Positions 46,329 through 54,538 of a stretch of 64,000 nt of DNA are shown one piece after another. The stretch comes from Planctobacterium marinum (lineage in GTDB: Bacteria; Pseudomonadota; Gammaproteobacteria; Enterobacterales; Alteromonadaceae): contig NZ_JAJEWQ010000005.1 in the NCBI RefSeq assembly GCF_020687805.1, forward strand, positions 1 through 64,000, given 5' to 3'. Each line of letters opens with the position of its first letter. Positions within the stretch are counted from its first letter, which is position 1. The notes below the pieces were generated by a model. The model made no database searches, was not told the origin of the DNA, and saw only the letters and a program-made list of their open reading frames with translations. The translations under genes and the position numbers were made by a program.

Positions 46329-49103
46329 TCAGAAACTGTTCCAGCTGAACCCAATTTCAAAGGTTCTGCCGTAGGTTTCATACTGATAGGCATAACGGCT
46401 GTTGTTGTGATACAGATACAGCGGCTCATCATTGAGATTGACGCCATTTACATACAGATGCATGTTGTCGTTGATGTAATATTTGACGTTTAAATCCAGC
46501 TGATTGTGCACATCCTCATACACGGGGGCGTCCTGGTCATCAAACTGAAAAGACTCACTCTTATGACTCCAGGTCAGCCGGGCGCTGAGCTGATTGTTTT
46601 CATAACCTATCGCCAGGTTCCCTACCCTGTCGGCCTGATTGGGTAAGGCGTCATCAGAATCGGTAAAGGTCGCATTGGCACTGAATAACAGGCCATTTTG
46701 AAAGGTTTTTGCCCAGGCCAGTTCAATACCTGTGATACTGGCGCTGCCGCCATTCACCGGCTGCAGAACTTCGTCAAATCCGTCCCATTGACCGTTGTCC
46801 TGAACTTCGGTCAGCACGATAAAGTTGTCGATGTCTTTGTAAAACAAACCGGCAGACAAAATACCGATGTGACCGGGATAATACTCAATTGAGAGATCCA
46901 GGTTTTGCGACTCATACGGGTCCAGGTGCGGATTGCCCACTTCGGCCTCAACAACGGTTTCGATTTCGCCATCGTCTTCTTCCGTTTCGTTGGCAATCAA
47001 CTGAAATGCCGCGGAATCTTCAAAGCTGGGCCGGGCAATGGTTTGCGTATAGGCAAAGCGGGCTAATAGCTTGTCGTTGAAGTCGTAGCGCACATTCAGG
47101 CTGGGCAACAGGTGATCGTAATCCTTTTCCACATTCCAGGGCGTCACCACCACTTCCTCAATATCCGCTACGTCGTCTACGATTAATTCAACCCGATTGC
47201 CCGAGGTAGTAAACTGGGTGTCTTCGTAACGCAAACCAACAATGATGTTCCATTTGTCCAGGTCCAGATCCAACATGGCATAAGCCGCAAAGATATCCTC
47301 ACCAGACTCATAAGATGCCCCACTGGATTCGATAGTGGTATCCAGATCATTGATTTCAAATCCGGACAGATTGCTGTTGAAAAAGTTGCGCAGTGGCGTC
47401 CGGTTGATACCCGGGCCAAAACTGCCTAATCCCCAGTCCACCTCAGCTAACGCAAAATCAGCGCCGGTGGCATCATTAAAGCCGCCATCAAACACCGTCA
47501 CATTGGCTTCCAGAAACTTCTCGCGACTGCGGTACTTCATCCCGGTTTTAAAGGTGGCATTGTGGTTGTTCCAGACAAAGTCATGGCTGGCATCAAACTT
47601 AAAGCTCACTTCATCGTCTTCGGTGAGGTTGTTAGTCCAGATAATTTCATCCAGTTCAAAGTTTGCCAGATCATGGGCATTAGCTGACTGAGTCAGGGTT
47701 GGGGTTTGTCCCAGTGCGGTGTAGCCCAGTTGCAGTTCTTCGCCTTTAAAGTCCGCTTCAACCGCTCCAGGCTCATCTTCGCTGGATTTAGCGTAACTGA
47801 CACTGTATTCCAGCGTCCAGCTATCCACCCGGGTTTCGCCACCTAGCACACTGGACCAGATTTTCTGTTCTTCGAAGCGATCTTTGGTATCGCGATCCAT
47901 CTCAGCATCAATAAACTGGGCAGCATTGTCACTGTAGCTCAGCAGATTGCCATCAGACAGCTTGTATTCGTTGCGCAGACGATACTCATCATCAGAGAAC
48001 ACGCTGTACAGCGTTCTCAGGTAATAGTCACTGTCAGCGGTTTGATAATCCAGGTTTAATGCCAGTCCCGTGCGCTCACGCTTGATCCAGTAGGCTCGCT
48101 GTTCAATTTCTTCGGCAGAAAATATCTCAACCTCTTCACCGCTGGTGTCATCTTCGATATCGTAGTGTCCCCAGCCACCATCAACTTCCATATTGTCTGA
48201 GCCGAATTTGCGTTCTGCCCAGCTAACCGCAGTGGCAAGCGCAAAGCGGTTACCACCTTGTAAATCCCAGGCGGTACTGTAACTGCCCGACAATTTGGGA
48301 CTGGTTTCATCACGCAACTGACTTTGGCTCAACTGCCCGGTAAAACTAAAGGAGTTTGCCGGGCGGTCTAAACCGCTCAGGCTTTTTACTTCAATCGAGC
48401 CACCCACGGCATCAGCATCCATATCAGGTGTCACGGTTTTGCTGACTTCCAGGCTGTCCACCAATTCCGATGGGATCACGTCCATGGCAACACTGCGCAC
48501 GCCGCTTTCCGGTGACGGAATGTTTACCCCATTAATCGTCAGGTTATTCAGATTGGGATCGATGCCGCGAATACCTACAAAGCGGCCTTCACCCTGATCG
48601 CGCTGAATAAACATACCCGGCAGACGCTGCAAAGATTCCGCGACATTTTGATCGGGAAACTGACCAATTGCATCAGCAGAAACAATCGACGTTACGCGCT
48701 TAGCATTTTTTTGCCGGTTTAACGCACTGGCCTGAGAAGCGCGTTGCCCCACCACCAATAACTCTTCTAATGCTGCCTCAGTCCCGCCCATGGCGAGTTG
48801 GGTATTGAGGTTCTCACCATTTTTGATTTCAATGGGAAAGGTTTTGGTTTCCGCACCCAGGTAGGTAATGCGAACCTGATACAGGCCATCTTTCAGGTTG
48901 TGGAATCGAAAACGACCATCGCGCGAGGTTACCTCTTTGAGATTCAACGCCGGAATTTCCACTAATGCACCTTCCAGTACAATGCTGGTATCGGCACTGG
49001 TCACCTTGCCGGACAAATCGCCCTCGGCGTGTGCAGGTGCGCCCGACAGCACCAGCCCACAGGCCAGCCCAAGAATACTTTTACGAAATGTTGTGTGTTG
49101 CAT
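46329..49103 (-). CDS. TonB-dependent outer-membrane receptor (phytate/phosphate module)
   Basis: A 924-residue receptor: signal peptide (1-26, ending AHA), a carboxypeptidase-regulatory-like domain (LSGKVTSADTSIVLEGA, about 28-110), a plug domain (SIVSADAIGQFPDQNVAESLQRLPG; GIRGIDPNLNNLTINGV) and a 22-strand barrel ending in Phe (GFSWNSF). Receptors with this N-terminal domain in marine Alteromonadales usually import organic molecules rather than ferric siderophores. Together with phytase and PhoX directly downstream and a Pho-box-like sequence upstream, it probably takes up phytate or inositol phosphates. A petrobactin role is less likely because no Fur-like box is seen before it. Confidence 0.88.
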   Translation of the reverse strand: MQHTTFRKSILGLACGLVLSGAPAHAEGDLSGKVTSADTSIVLEGALVEIPALNLKEVTSRDGRFRFHNLKDGLYQVRITYLGAETKTFPIEIKNGENLNTQLAMGGTEAALEELLVVGQRASQASALNRQKNAKRVTSIVSADAIGQFPDQNVAESLQRLPGMFIQRDQGEGRFVGIRGIDPNLNNLTINGVNIPSPESGVRSVAMDVIPSELVDSLEVSKTVTPDMDADAVGGSIEVKSLSGLDRPANSFSFTGQLSQSQLRDETSPKLSGSYSTAWDLQGGNRFALATAVSWAERKFGSDNMEVDGGWGHYDIEDDTSGEEVEIFSAEEIEQRAYWIKRERTGLALNLDYQTADSDYYLRTLYSVFSDDEYRLRNEYKLSDGNLLSYSDNAAQFIDAEMDRDTKDRFEEQKIWSSVLGGETRVDSWTLEYSVSYAKSSEDEPGAVEADFKGEELQLGYTALGQTPTLTQSANAHDLANFELDEIIWTNNLTEDDEVSFKFDASHDFVWNNHNATFKTGMKYRSREKFLEANVTVFDGGFNDATGADFALAEVDWGLGSFGPGINRTPLRNFFNSNLSGFEINDLDTTIESSGASYESGEDIFAAYAMLDLDLDKWNIIVGLRYEDTQFTTSGNRVELIVDDVADIEEVVVTPWNVEKDYDHLLPSLNVRYDFNDKLLARFAYTQTIARPSFEDSAAFQLIANETEEDDGEIETVVEAEVGNPHLDPYESQNLDLSIEYYPGHIGILSAGLFYKDIDNFIVLTEVQDNGQWDGFDEVLQPVNGGSASITGIELAWAKTFQNGLLFSANATFTDSDDALPNQADRVGNLAIGYENNQLSARLTWSHKSESFQFDDQDAPVYEDVHNQLDLNVKYYINDNMHLYVNGVNLNDEPLYLYHNNSRYAYQYETYGRTFEIGFSWNSF

Positions 49104-49455
49104 CGTATTGCCTATGATGTGTTGTGTTTACGATAAAAACTGGGCGCAAAGTAATGAGGCAATATGACACTTAGGCTGCATATTTATGACAAATTGCAGG
49201 AACCGGGCCTCTTCAACAGGCTTTAGCCGGGTGCAGACAACCGTTTTGAGCTGATTTGATTCTTTAATAATTATCTTTAATTTTCATAGTGTTAAGTTAT
49301 TTCAACAGGCGTTTATCCGGCCCTGAGACAGCTCCTGCCCGGCTAACTTCAGCGCGGCGAATATTCCCCACCACAAATCAGTGAGCTAATTTGACCCTAT
49401 TGCCGCGCCCCGCCTTAGATTAAAATACGCGCGAATTCATTCAGGAACACAAACC
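49104..49455. other. Divergent intergenic region, TonB receptor / GGDEF gene
   Basis: The part near the receptor holds a Pho-box-like array (listed separately). The part near the GGDEF gene is AT-rich with no promoter I can define. No gene is seen. Confidence 0.5.
49160..49192 (-). promoter_or_regulatory. Pho-box-like array upstream of the TonB receptor
   Basis: On the minus strand three consecutive 11-base units read ttgtcataaat, atgcagcctaa and gtgtcatattg. The outer two match the PhoB half-site (CTGTCAT followed by an AT-rich spacer) at 6 of 7 core bases; the middle unit is poor. The array ends 56 bases before the start codon, a fitting place for PhoB activation. Confidence 0.6.
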
Positions 49456-50382
49456 ATGAACTTCAAACTGTTAAAGCTGCACAGCAAACTCATCGCATTG
49501 GTATTGTTATTTATCAGCGTAACCGTGGTCTTTGCAGCAAATATCGGTGACCTGAAACCCGCCGCCGAATTCGAGTGGACGGATACCCTGGGTGAAGGGG
49601 GTATCACCCTGATGACCCTGGCCTGGATTTTTTTCACCCTTATTAGTCGCCCCGCCGGAAAGGTCACAGTGTTACTCATTGTGGGCTTGCTGTTTATGCA
49701 TGTCAGTATGTTACTGGATTTACTGGATGAGTTTTTTCAGTATCCGGATAACCATGCCTGGCTGACCGCCTATGAATCCATTCCGGCTCCTATCGGCATG
49801 ATATTAATGACCGTAGGCCTGTATCACTGGCACAAAGAACAACTTACCGTGAATGAACAGTTGCGCCGACGTGAGCGGATTTACCGGGAACACGGTCTGA
49901 TGGATTTTATCACCGGCCTGTATAGCGCTGAATATATGAAGCATCAGATAGAGCAGGAGCTAAACGCACTGAACAACGGTGCGGCACCATTTAGCCTGTT
50001 GCTGCTGGATATTGACCACTTTGACGCATTTAACCGCCGTTTTGGCGATGCCCGCGGTGATCAGTTTTTACGCGAAATAGCTGAATTCATCATGTTAGAG
50101 TTGCGCGCCACGGATCTGGCCAGTCGTTACGCCGGTGATCGGTTTATTATTATGTTGCCGCAAACCAGTCAGTCTGACGCCACAGCCATTGCCAGACAAC
50201 TGGAGCAGGCCTTGCACAAACGCAACTTTAATCCTTTGGCTGAAGACAATGAATTTCACTGTCAGGTCAGCATTTGTGTCAGCGAAGCGCGCCAGGCCAC
50301 CCAGGCCGATCAGTTACTCGGCCAACTCAATAGCCAGATGGAAGCGCTAAAATTAAGTAAAAGAGCAGCACAAGCCGCATGA
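49456..50382 (+). CDS. Membrane-bound GGDEF-domain protein with degenerate active site
   Basis: A 308-residue protein: three or four membrane helices in residues 10-125, then a GGDEF domain (DFITGLYSAEY, DIDHFDAFNRRFGDARGDQFL). The active-site loop reads A226-G-D-R-F230 instead of GG(D/E)EF, so the first glycine and the catalytic-side glutamate are replaced. Diguanylate cyclase activity is doubtful; the domain may bind GTP or c-di-GMP or act as a partner. Its stop overlaps the next gene's ATG (ATGA), coupling it to an AraC-type regulator, which suggests a one-pathway signalling pair. Confidence 0.85.
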   Translation: MNFKLLKLHSKLIALVLLFISVTVVFAANIGDLKPAAEFEWTDTLGEGGITLMTLAWIFFTLISRPAGKVTVLLIVGLLFMHVSMLLDLLDEFFQYPDNHAWLTAYESIPAPIGMILMTVGLYHWHKEQLTVNEQLRRRERIYREHGLMDFITGLYSAEYMKHQIEQELNALNNGAAPFSLLLLDIDHFDAFNRRFGDARGDQFLREIAEFIMLELRATDLASRYAGDRFIIMLPQTSQSDATAIARQLEQALHKRNFNPLAEDNEFHCQVSICVSEARQATQADQLLGQLNSQMEALKLSKRAAQAA

Positions 50383-51392
50383 CACGCGCCTGGTTCGAGA
50401 ACAAAGACAAACAATTTGATTGCCAGAGCATGGTGGTCAAATTGATCGATCTTTGTCGCAATCGCGGCGCGGATATCGAGCCTTTATTGCGCGGCACAGG
50501 CATTTTTTACGAAGATCTATATCGTCGCCAGAACTACCTGAGCTTTGCTCAAATTGAAACCCTGTTAAGCAATGCACAAAAACAGGTAAACAGCAGCGAT
50601 CTCAGCTTTCTGTTGGGCCGTCGCCTGTTCCCCAATCAGAATCCCGATGTTAGCGAACTCATCTACAATGCCACATCATTAGCTGACTTGTTGCGCTTGT
50701 GCCGCTGTTATCAATATCTGATGTTCCCCTGGTTGTTTATCACAGTACGACAACATCAGGACAAAACATGGCTGATCGTCGACAATGCAATTGCAGAGTC
50801 TGCGCAGCAACTGTTCTTTTACGAAATGCTTTACACCGCTGTCAACGCCACCTGTAAATGGCACATTGGTCATCAGATACCACTGCATTTTTATTTCCGA
50901 CAAAAGCGACCACGCAATATCTATCAATACGAAGAAAACCTGGGTCACCGTCTGACCTTCAATTATCCGTTAAACATGATTGCGGTAGACAACCAGTGGT
51001 TAAACAAAAAACTGCTCAACAGCAGTGCACTGGCAAGACAACATCATCGCCTGCAGTGTTCCGCACAACTGCATAAAACCCCGCAGCGTATCGGATTACT
51101 GCAATACACCCGACAATTGCTGACCCGCGAAAATATCAACAACCTGGAAGAACTGGCTGATGCGCTGGCGATAAGCCAGGCAACACTTAAGCGCAAATTA
51201 AAACAGCACGGCTGTAGTTTTCAGCAAATTCACGACAGCGTGAAGTCTCAAACCGCATTATTTGATTTAAAAGTCAGACAACTGAGCAACGAACAGGCTG
51301 CAAGCAGTTCCAGATTTAACAACCTGCCTAACTTTCGCCGGGCCATAAAACGCTGGACCGGTATGACCCCCAGCCAATTAAAGTCCGGCTAG
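50379..51392 (+). CDS. AraC-family transcriptional regulator
   Basis: A 337-residue regulator with an N-terminal Arabinose_bd-like domain (AQIETLLSNAQKQVNSSDLSFLLGRRL) typical of the OruR/ArgR-like branch and a C-terminal double helix-turn-helix (LEELADALAISQATLKRKLKQHG; then NLPNFRRAIKRWTGMTPSQLK). Translation is coupled to the degenerate GGDEF protein. Two 13-bp direct repeats spaced 21 bp lie just after its stop and before the DUF1328 gene; AraC proteins often bind such repeats, so the envelope-stress genes downstream may be targets. Confidence 0.88.
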   Translation: MTRAWFENKDKQFDCQSMVVKLIDLCRNRGADIEPLLRGTGIFYEDLYRRQNYLSFAQIETLLSNAQKQVNSSDLSFLLGRRLFPNQNPDVSELIYNATSLADLLRLCRCYQYLMFPWLFITVRQHQDKTWLIVDNAIAESAQQLFFYEMLYTAVNATCKWHIGHQIPLHFYFRQKRPRNIYQYEENLGHRLTFNYPLNMIAVDNQWLNKKLLNSSALARQHHRLQCSAQLHKTPQRIGLLQYTRQLLTRENINNLEELADALAISQATLKRKLKQHGCSFQQIHDSVKSQTALFDLKVRQLSNEQAASSSRFNNLPNFRRAIKRWTGMTPSQLKSG

Positions 51393-51405
51393 ACGGAGTA
51401 CATTG

Positions 51406-51439
51406 TAAAATTTACCCACTGCCGGATAAAATTTACCCA
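51406..51439 (+). repeat. Two 13-bp direct repeats, possible AraC-family operator
   Basis: TAAAATTTACCCA occurs at 51406-51418 and again at 51427-51439, exactly 21 bases apart, two turns of the helix. They lie between the AraC-type gene and the DUF1328 gene, 115 bases before the latter's start. Confidence 0.6.
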
Positions 51440-51553
51440 TTCTTGTCTGCCCCAGTCCTCCTGAAAATATTTTTTCTTTATTTAACAACAACTTAAAAGT
51501 TGGCACCGATCTGGCTTTAGCTCAACTGTGTTCAAACACCGTAAGGAGTTCAC

Positions 51554-51730
51554 ATGTTAAGTTGGGCATTAACCTTTTTTATCGTAGCCATTATTGCCGC
51601 CCTGTTTGGTTTTACCGGCATTGCCGGTGCTGCAGCCGGTATCGCTAAAATTATCTTTTTCGTGTTCGTGGTATTACTTGCCATTTCGCTGCTTTCCAAC
51701 GCACTACGTGGTAAGTCCCCTAAGGCGTAA
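51554..51730 (+). CDS. DUF1328 (YtjA-like) small membrane protein, 58 aa
   Basis: [20 protein letters not shown] starts a 58-residue protein with two hydrophobic helices and the GAAAGIAKI glycine/alanine-rich turn of the YtjA family. A TAAGGAG site precedes it. Function unknown; members are often found with stress or envelope genes, as here. Confidence 0.88.
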   Translation: MLSWALTFFIVAIIAALFGFTGIAGAAAGIAKIIFFVFVVLLAISLLSNALRGKSPKA

Positions 51731-51765
51731 ATGCGCCGAACTGGATTTTAACAAGGAGATCAACA

Positions 51766-51960
51766 ATGAAGTTAACAACGTTATTCAAACTACTGGCATC
51801 CCTGTTCTTTGTGGCCCTGATCACAGCAGGCTGCGCTGACAACAACGCCGAAGAAGCCGGTGAAGAAATCGATGAAGCCATCACTGATGCAAGTAACGCT
51901 ATCGAAGATGCCTGTGAAGAAGTTAAGGAAGGCGTGAAAGCTGAAGACACGGATTGCTGA
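51766..51960 (+). CDS. Small acidic lipoprotein, 64 aa
   Basis: A signal peptide ending in lipobox LITAGC (Cys23) is followed by an acidic segment dominated by E, D and A (EEAGEEIDEAITDASNAIEDA), probably one helix. An AAGGAG site precedes it. It resembles short entericidin-like or coiled lipoproteins, but no named family is certain. Probably in the outer membrane and cotranscribed with its neighbours. Confidence 0.75.
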   Translation: MKLTTLFKLLASLFFVALITAGCADNNAEEAGEEIDEAITDASNAIEDACEEVKEGVKAEDTDC

Positions 51961-52030
51961 TAATCCGGACTCATACCTTTTAAAACACACTGTTACTGAA
52001 TAAACCAACGTCATACAGAGGAGATCTATT

Positions 52031-52588
52031 ATGACTATTTTCAGAAAGACCCTGACTGCAACTGCATTTTCAACGTTATTAGTCGCTCAGGTGAGCGCGG
52101 CGGACTGGCAGGATGATGCAAAAGACGCCTGGATTGACGGCAAAGTGGAAACAACCCTGCTGCTCAACACTGAACTGAATTCCTTTGATATCAACACTGA
52201 TGTTAAAGAAGGCAAAGTGATACTCACCGGTAGTGTGGACCGGGAAGTAGAAAGCTCACTGGCAGAAGAACTGACATTGAGTATCGAGGGAGTTAAGTCG
52301 GTGGACAACCAGTTAGTGGTGGTTCAAAAGCAGGAAAAACAGCCCTCTGAAAAGAGCTACTCAGAATTCACCGACAAGAAAATCACCACGGTAGTAAAAA
52401 CCCGTTTGTTGGTTGAATCAGACGTTTCCGGTACCAGCATTGATGTGGACACCGAAAAGGGCGTGGTGACGCTGAACGGTGAAGTCGCCTCAGAAGCCGA
52501 GGAACAACTCGCAGTACTCATTGCGCAAAAAACCGATGATGTGAAAAAAGTTGTGAGTAATCTGACCGTCACATCAGAAGCTTCATAG
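52031..52588 (+). CDS. BON-domain periplasmic protein (OsmY-like)
   Basis: A 185-residue exported protein (signal peptide cut after VSAA, about 24) with two BON domains, about 30-95 (TTLLLNTELNSFDINTDVKEG; VILTGSVDREVE) and 115-180 (VKTRLLVESDVSGTSIDVDTE; VTLNGEVASEAE). BON proteins bind phospholipid surfaces and are induced by osmotic or envelope stress. AGAGGAG precedes the start, and a good terminator follows. Confidence 0.9.
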   Translation: MTIFRKTLTATAFSTLLVAQVSAADWQDDAKDAWIDGKVETTLLLNTELNSFDINTDVKEGKVILTGSVDREVESSLAEELTLSIEGVKSVDNQLVVVQKQEKQPSEKSYSEFTDKKITTVVKTRLLVESDVSGTSIDVDTEKGVVTLNGEVASEAEEQLAVLIAQKTDDVKKVVSNLTVTSEAS

Positions 52589-52607
52589 CAGCGCAGAACT
52601 GTACTTC

Positions 52608-52625
52608 AGGGGCCGTCTGGCCCCT
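52608..52625 (+). terminator. Rho-independent terminator after BON gene
   Basis: AGGGGCC-GTCT-GGCCCCT forms a 7-bp GC-rich stem with a 4-base loop, followed by TTGTTCTTT, 20 bases beyond the BON stop codon. Confidence 0.8.
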
Positions 52626-52647
52626 TTGTTCTTTCAGGAGTATCACC

Positions 52648-52791
52648 ATGAAAAATACAATGAAATCTATGACAAAGTGGCTGCTAATGGTTTGCGCAAT
52701 CAGCGCGCTGTCGGCCTGTGCCACCATTGAAGGTATCGGCAAGGATGTGGAAAAAGCCGGCGAAGCGGTACAAGATGCAGCCAACGATTAA
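52648..52791 (+). CDS. ecnB-like: Entericidin-like lipoprotein, 47 aa
   Basis: MKNTMKSMTKWLLMVCAISA leads to lipobox LSAC (Cys24) and the entericidin pattern ATIEGIGKDVEKAGEAVQDAA. Entericidins are tiny lipoproteins induced in stationary phase or osmotic stress. A CAGGAG site precedes it and a strong hairpin follows. Confidence 0.85.
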   Translation: MKNTMKSMTKWLLMVCAISALSACATIEGIGKDVEKAGEAVQDAAND

Positions 52792-53097
52792 CACCGCTGC
52801 AATCGCCATCACAACAATTGTCATGTAGTGCCCGCAATGTCTCAGCACAATTGCGGGCCTTATAATTCCTACAACGACTTTCCTGTAATATTTTCACGTT
52901 ACCCGACACCGCCCACAGAAATCCCCCCAAAGACCATTATGAAAAACCAATTTATCCTTATTGGTCAATGGGTTACATGTTCTTAAAACTCTGGCACGAA
53001 TTTCCTATTAGTCATTGCTAGTTACAAACTCAAAAGGGCTCCCGGAACAGCTGATCATCCTTATTTTCAGCCAGGCGCCTGAAAATCGGAGGGAAAA
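52792..53097. other. Intergenic region, entericidin / amidotransferase
   Basis: Apart from the terminator hairpin listed at 52830 I see no feature. It should contain the promoter of the amidotransferase gene. Confidence 0.4.
52830..52858 (+). terminator. Terminator hairpin after entericidin gene
   Basis: GCCCGCAAT and ATTGCGGGC form a perfect 9-bp stem with an 11-base loop, followed by CTTATAATT. The T-tract is short. Confidence 0.65.
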
Positions 53098-53847
53098 ATG
53101 GCGAATAGCAAACCAATAATTATTGTCACCGGCCCAGATAGTGGTGGCCTGATGGCGTGGTGGTTCACCGCACTTGGGGTATGGCTGGCAGGCGGCAAAG
53201 CAGTGCGCATGACACCGGCCCGATACAAGAGTAAGCCCCATTGTGACGGCCTCATTATTGGCGGTGGTTCAGATATTCATCCCGACAATCGCACCCGCGC
53301 GCCGCTTCCCAGAGTAAAACGCAGTCTGGCCACCCGCATCAAAGAAGCTCTGCTGTTTCCGATGGAGGCTATGGTGCGCTTTACCAAGGGCAGCTATGAC
53401 AAGGCCCGTGATGAAATGGAAAAAGACTGCATTCAATATGCCTTAAATGAGCAAATCCCTATTTTGGGGATCTGTCGCGGTCATCAACTGCTTAACGCCG
53501 TTTTAGGCGGCACCATGTATACCTCTACCTTACCGCTATTGGGTGATAAACCCAGAATTCGCAGCCCGTTTCCCAGAAAAACAGTGGTTTACGCCAAAGA
53601 AGATTCACTGCTGGAAGAGATAGTGGGTGATGAGCCCATTAAGGTGAATGCCATTCACTCTCAGGCCGTGGCCAAACCCGGTAAGCAGTTGCAGGTCTCC
53701 GCCCGTGAAAAGGCCCAAATCGTACAGGCTATCGAACTTTGCGATAACGACAAAGTACTGGGTGTGCAATGGCACCCGGAATACCTGTTTTACCTGCAAA
53801 CCCAACGTAATATTTTTGCCTGGCTAATTGAGGAAGCAAGATCATGA
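53098..53847 (+). CDS. Class I glutamine amidotransferase / gamma-Glu-GABA hydrolase-like (peptidase C26)
   Basis: A 249-residue enzyme with the nucleophile elbow GIC126RGHQ and the partner pair H226-P-E228 in VQWHPEYL, forming the Cys-His-Glu triad, plus IIGGGSDIHP near 53-61. The family cleaves gamma-glutamyl amides (PuuD) and related compounds. A CGGAGG site precedes the start. The gene overlaps the VTT membrane protein by four bases. There is no putrescine pathway nearby, so the substrate is open. Confidence 0.85.
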   Translation: MANSKPIIIVTGPDSGGLMAWWFTALGVWLAGGKAVRMTPARYKSKPHCDGLIIGGGSDIHPDNRTRAPLPRVKRSLATRIKEALLFPMEAMVRFTKGSYDKARDEMEKDCIQYALNEQIPILGICRGHQLLNAVLGGTMYTSTLPLLGDKPRIRSPFPRKTVVYAKEDSLLEEIVGDEPIKVNAIHSQAVAKPGKQLQVSAREKAQIVQAIELCDNDKVLGVQWHPEYLFYLQTQRNIFAWLIEEARS

Positions 53848-54497
53848 AAAATCGCAAATGGATTAACCTGACCATAGCCGTTACTATCGCAGCAACTCTG
53901 CTTGCTGTGTATTTTCTGACACCACTTAAATCGTTTTTAACCATAGATAAGGTGGTGCATTTAACCGAAGAAGTACCCGTCAGTTGGGTGACCGCACTGG
54001 CGTTTTTACTCCTGTTTTTCTTCGGTGGCGCCCTGCTAATTCCCATTCCACTCATGTCTCTGGCGGTCAGTCTGATTTTTCCCACCTGGCTCAGTGTTTT
54101 GATAGTACTGCCTGGGTTTGCGCTGGCCGCAACCGGCGGCTATTTGCTGGGACAGTTTGTGGATGATTCATTGTGGGGAGAATCGGTCACCAAACACATC
54201 GACAAAATAAAAAGTAAGCTTGAAAACCAGGTGATATACGCCGTGATGGCGCTGCGTATTGCGCCAACGCCACCTTTTACCATCACCAGTATGCTCAGCG
54301 GCATGTTAAAGGTGGATTACCCTAAATATATTGTGGGTTCGGTGCTAGGTATTATGCCGCTGGGATTAAGCGCGGTATTTTTCGGTCGCGGCGCACTGGA
54401 AATGGTGAAGGAACCCTCCGGTATGGCCGCCACCACGCTGATTGCGGCAGTGGTATTAACCAGCGTGTTCTTTGTGATAAAGCGCCACGCCAAATAG
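53844..54497 (+). CDS. VTT (DedA/TVP38-like) membrane protein
   Basis: A 217-residue membrane protein with a signal-anchor, several helices and the conserved loop ALRIAPTPPFTITSMLSG, matching the F-x-R-x-x-P-x-x-P motif of TVP38/TMEM64 (VTT) proteins, now linked to lipid scrambling and lipid carrier recycling. Translationally coupled (ATGA) with the amidotransferase, an arrangement with no clear functional explanation. Confidence 0.88.
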   Translation: MKNRKWINLTIAVTIAATLLAVYFLTPLKSFLTIDKVVHLTEEVPVSWVTALAFLLLFFFGGALLIPIPLMSLAVSLIFPTWLSVLIVLPGFALAATGGYLLGQFVDDSLWGESVTKHIDKIKSKLENQVIYAVMALRIAPTPPFTITSMLSGMLKVDYPKYIVGSVLGIMPLGLSAVFFGRGALEMVKEPSGMAATTLIAAVVLTSVFFVIKRHAK

Positions 54498-54538
54498 CCG
54501 TAGCCAACAGCTGGTTTCAAACCGGCAACAACGCAGCC

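Noticed and set aside
46329-49103. TonB receptor as the petrobactin receptor
   Set aside because: It is in one direction with phytase and PhoX, has a Pho-box-like and no Fur-like sequence upstream, and carries the N-terminal domain typical of nutrient receptors.
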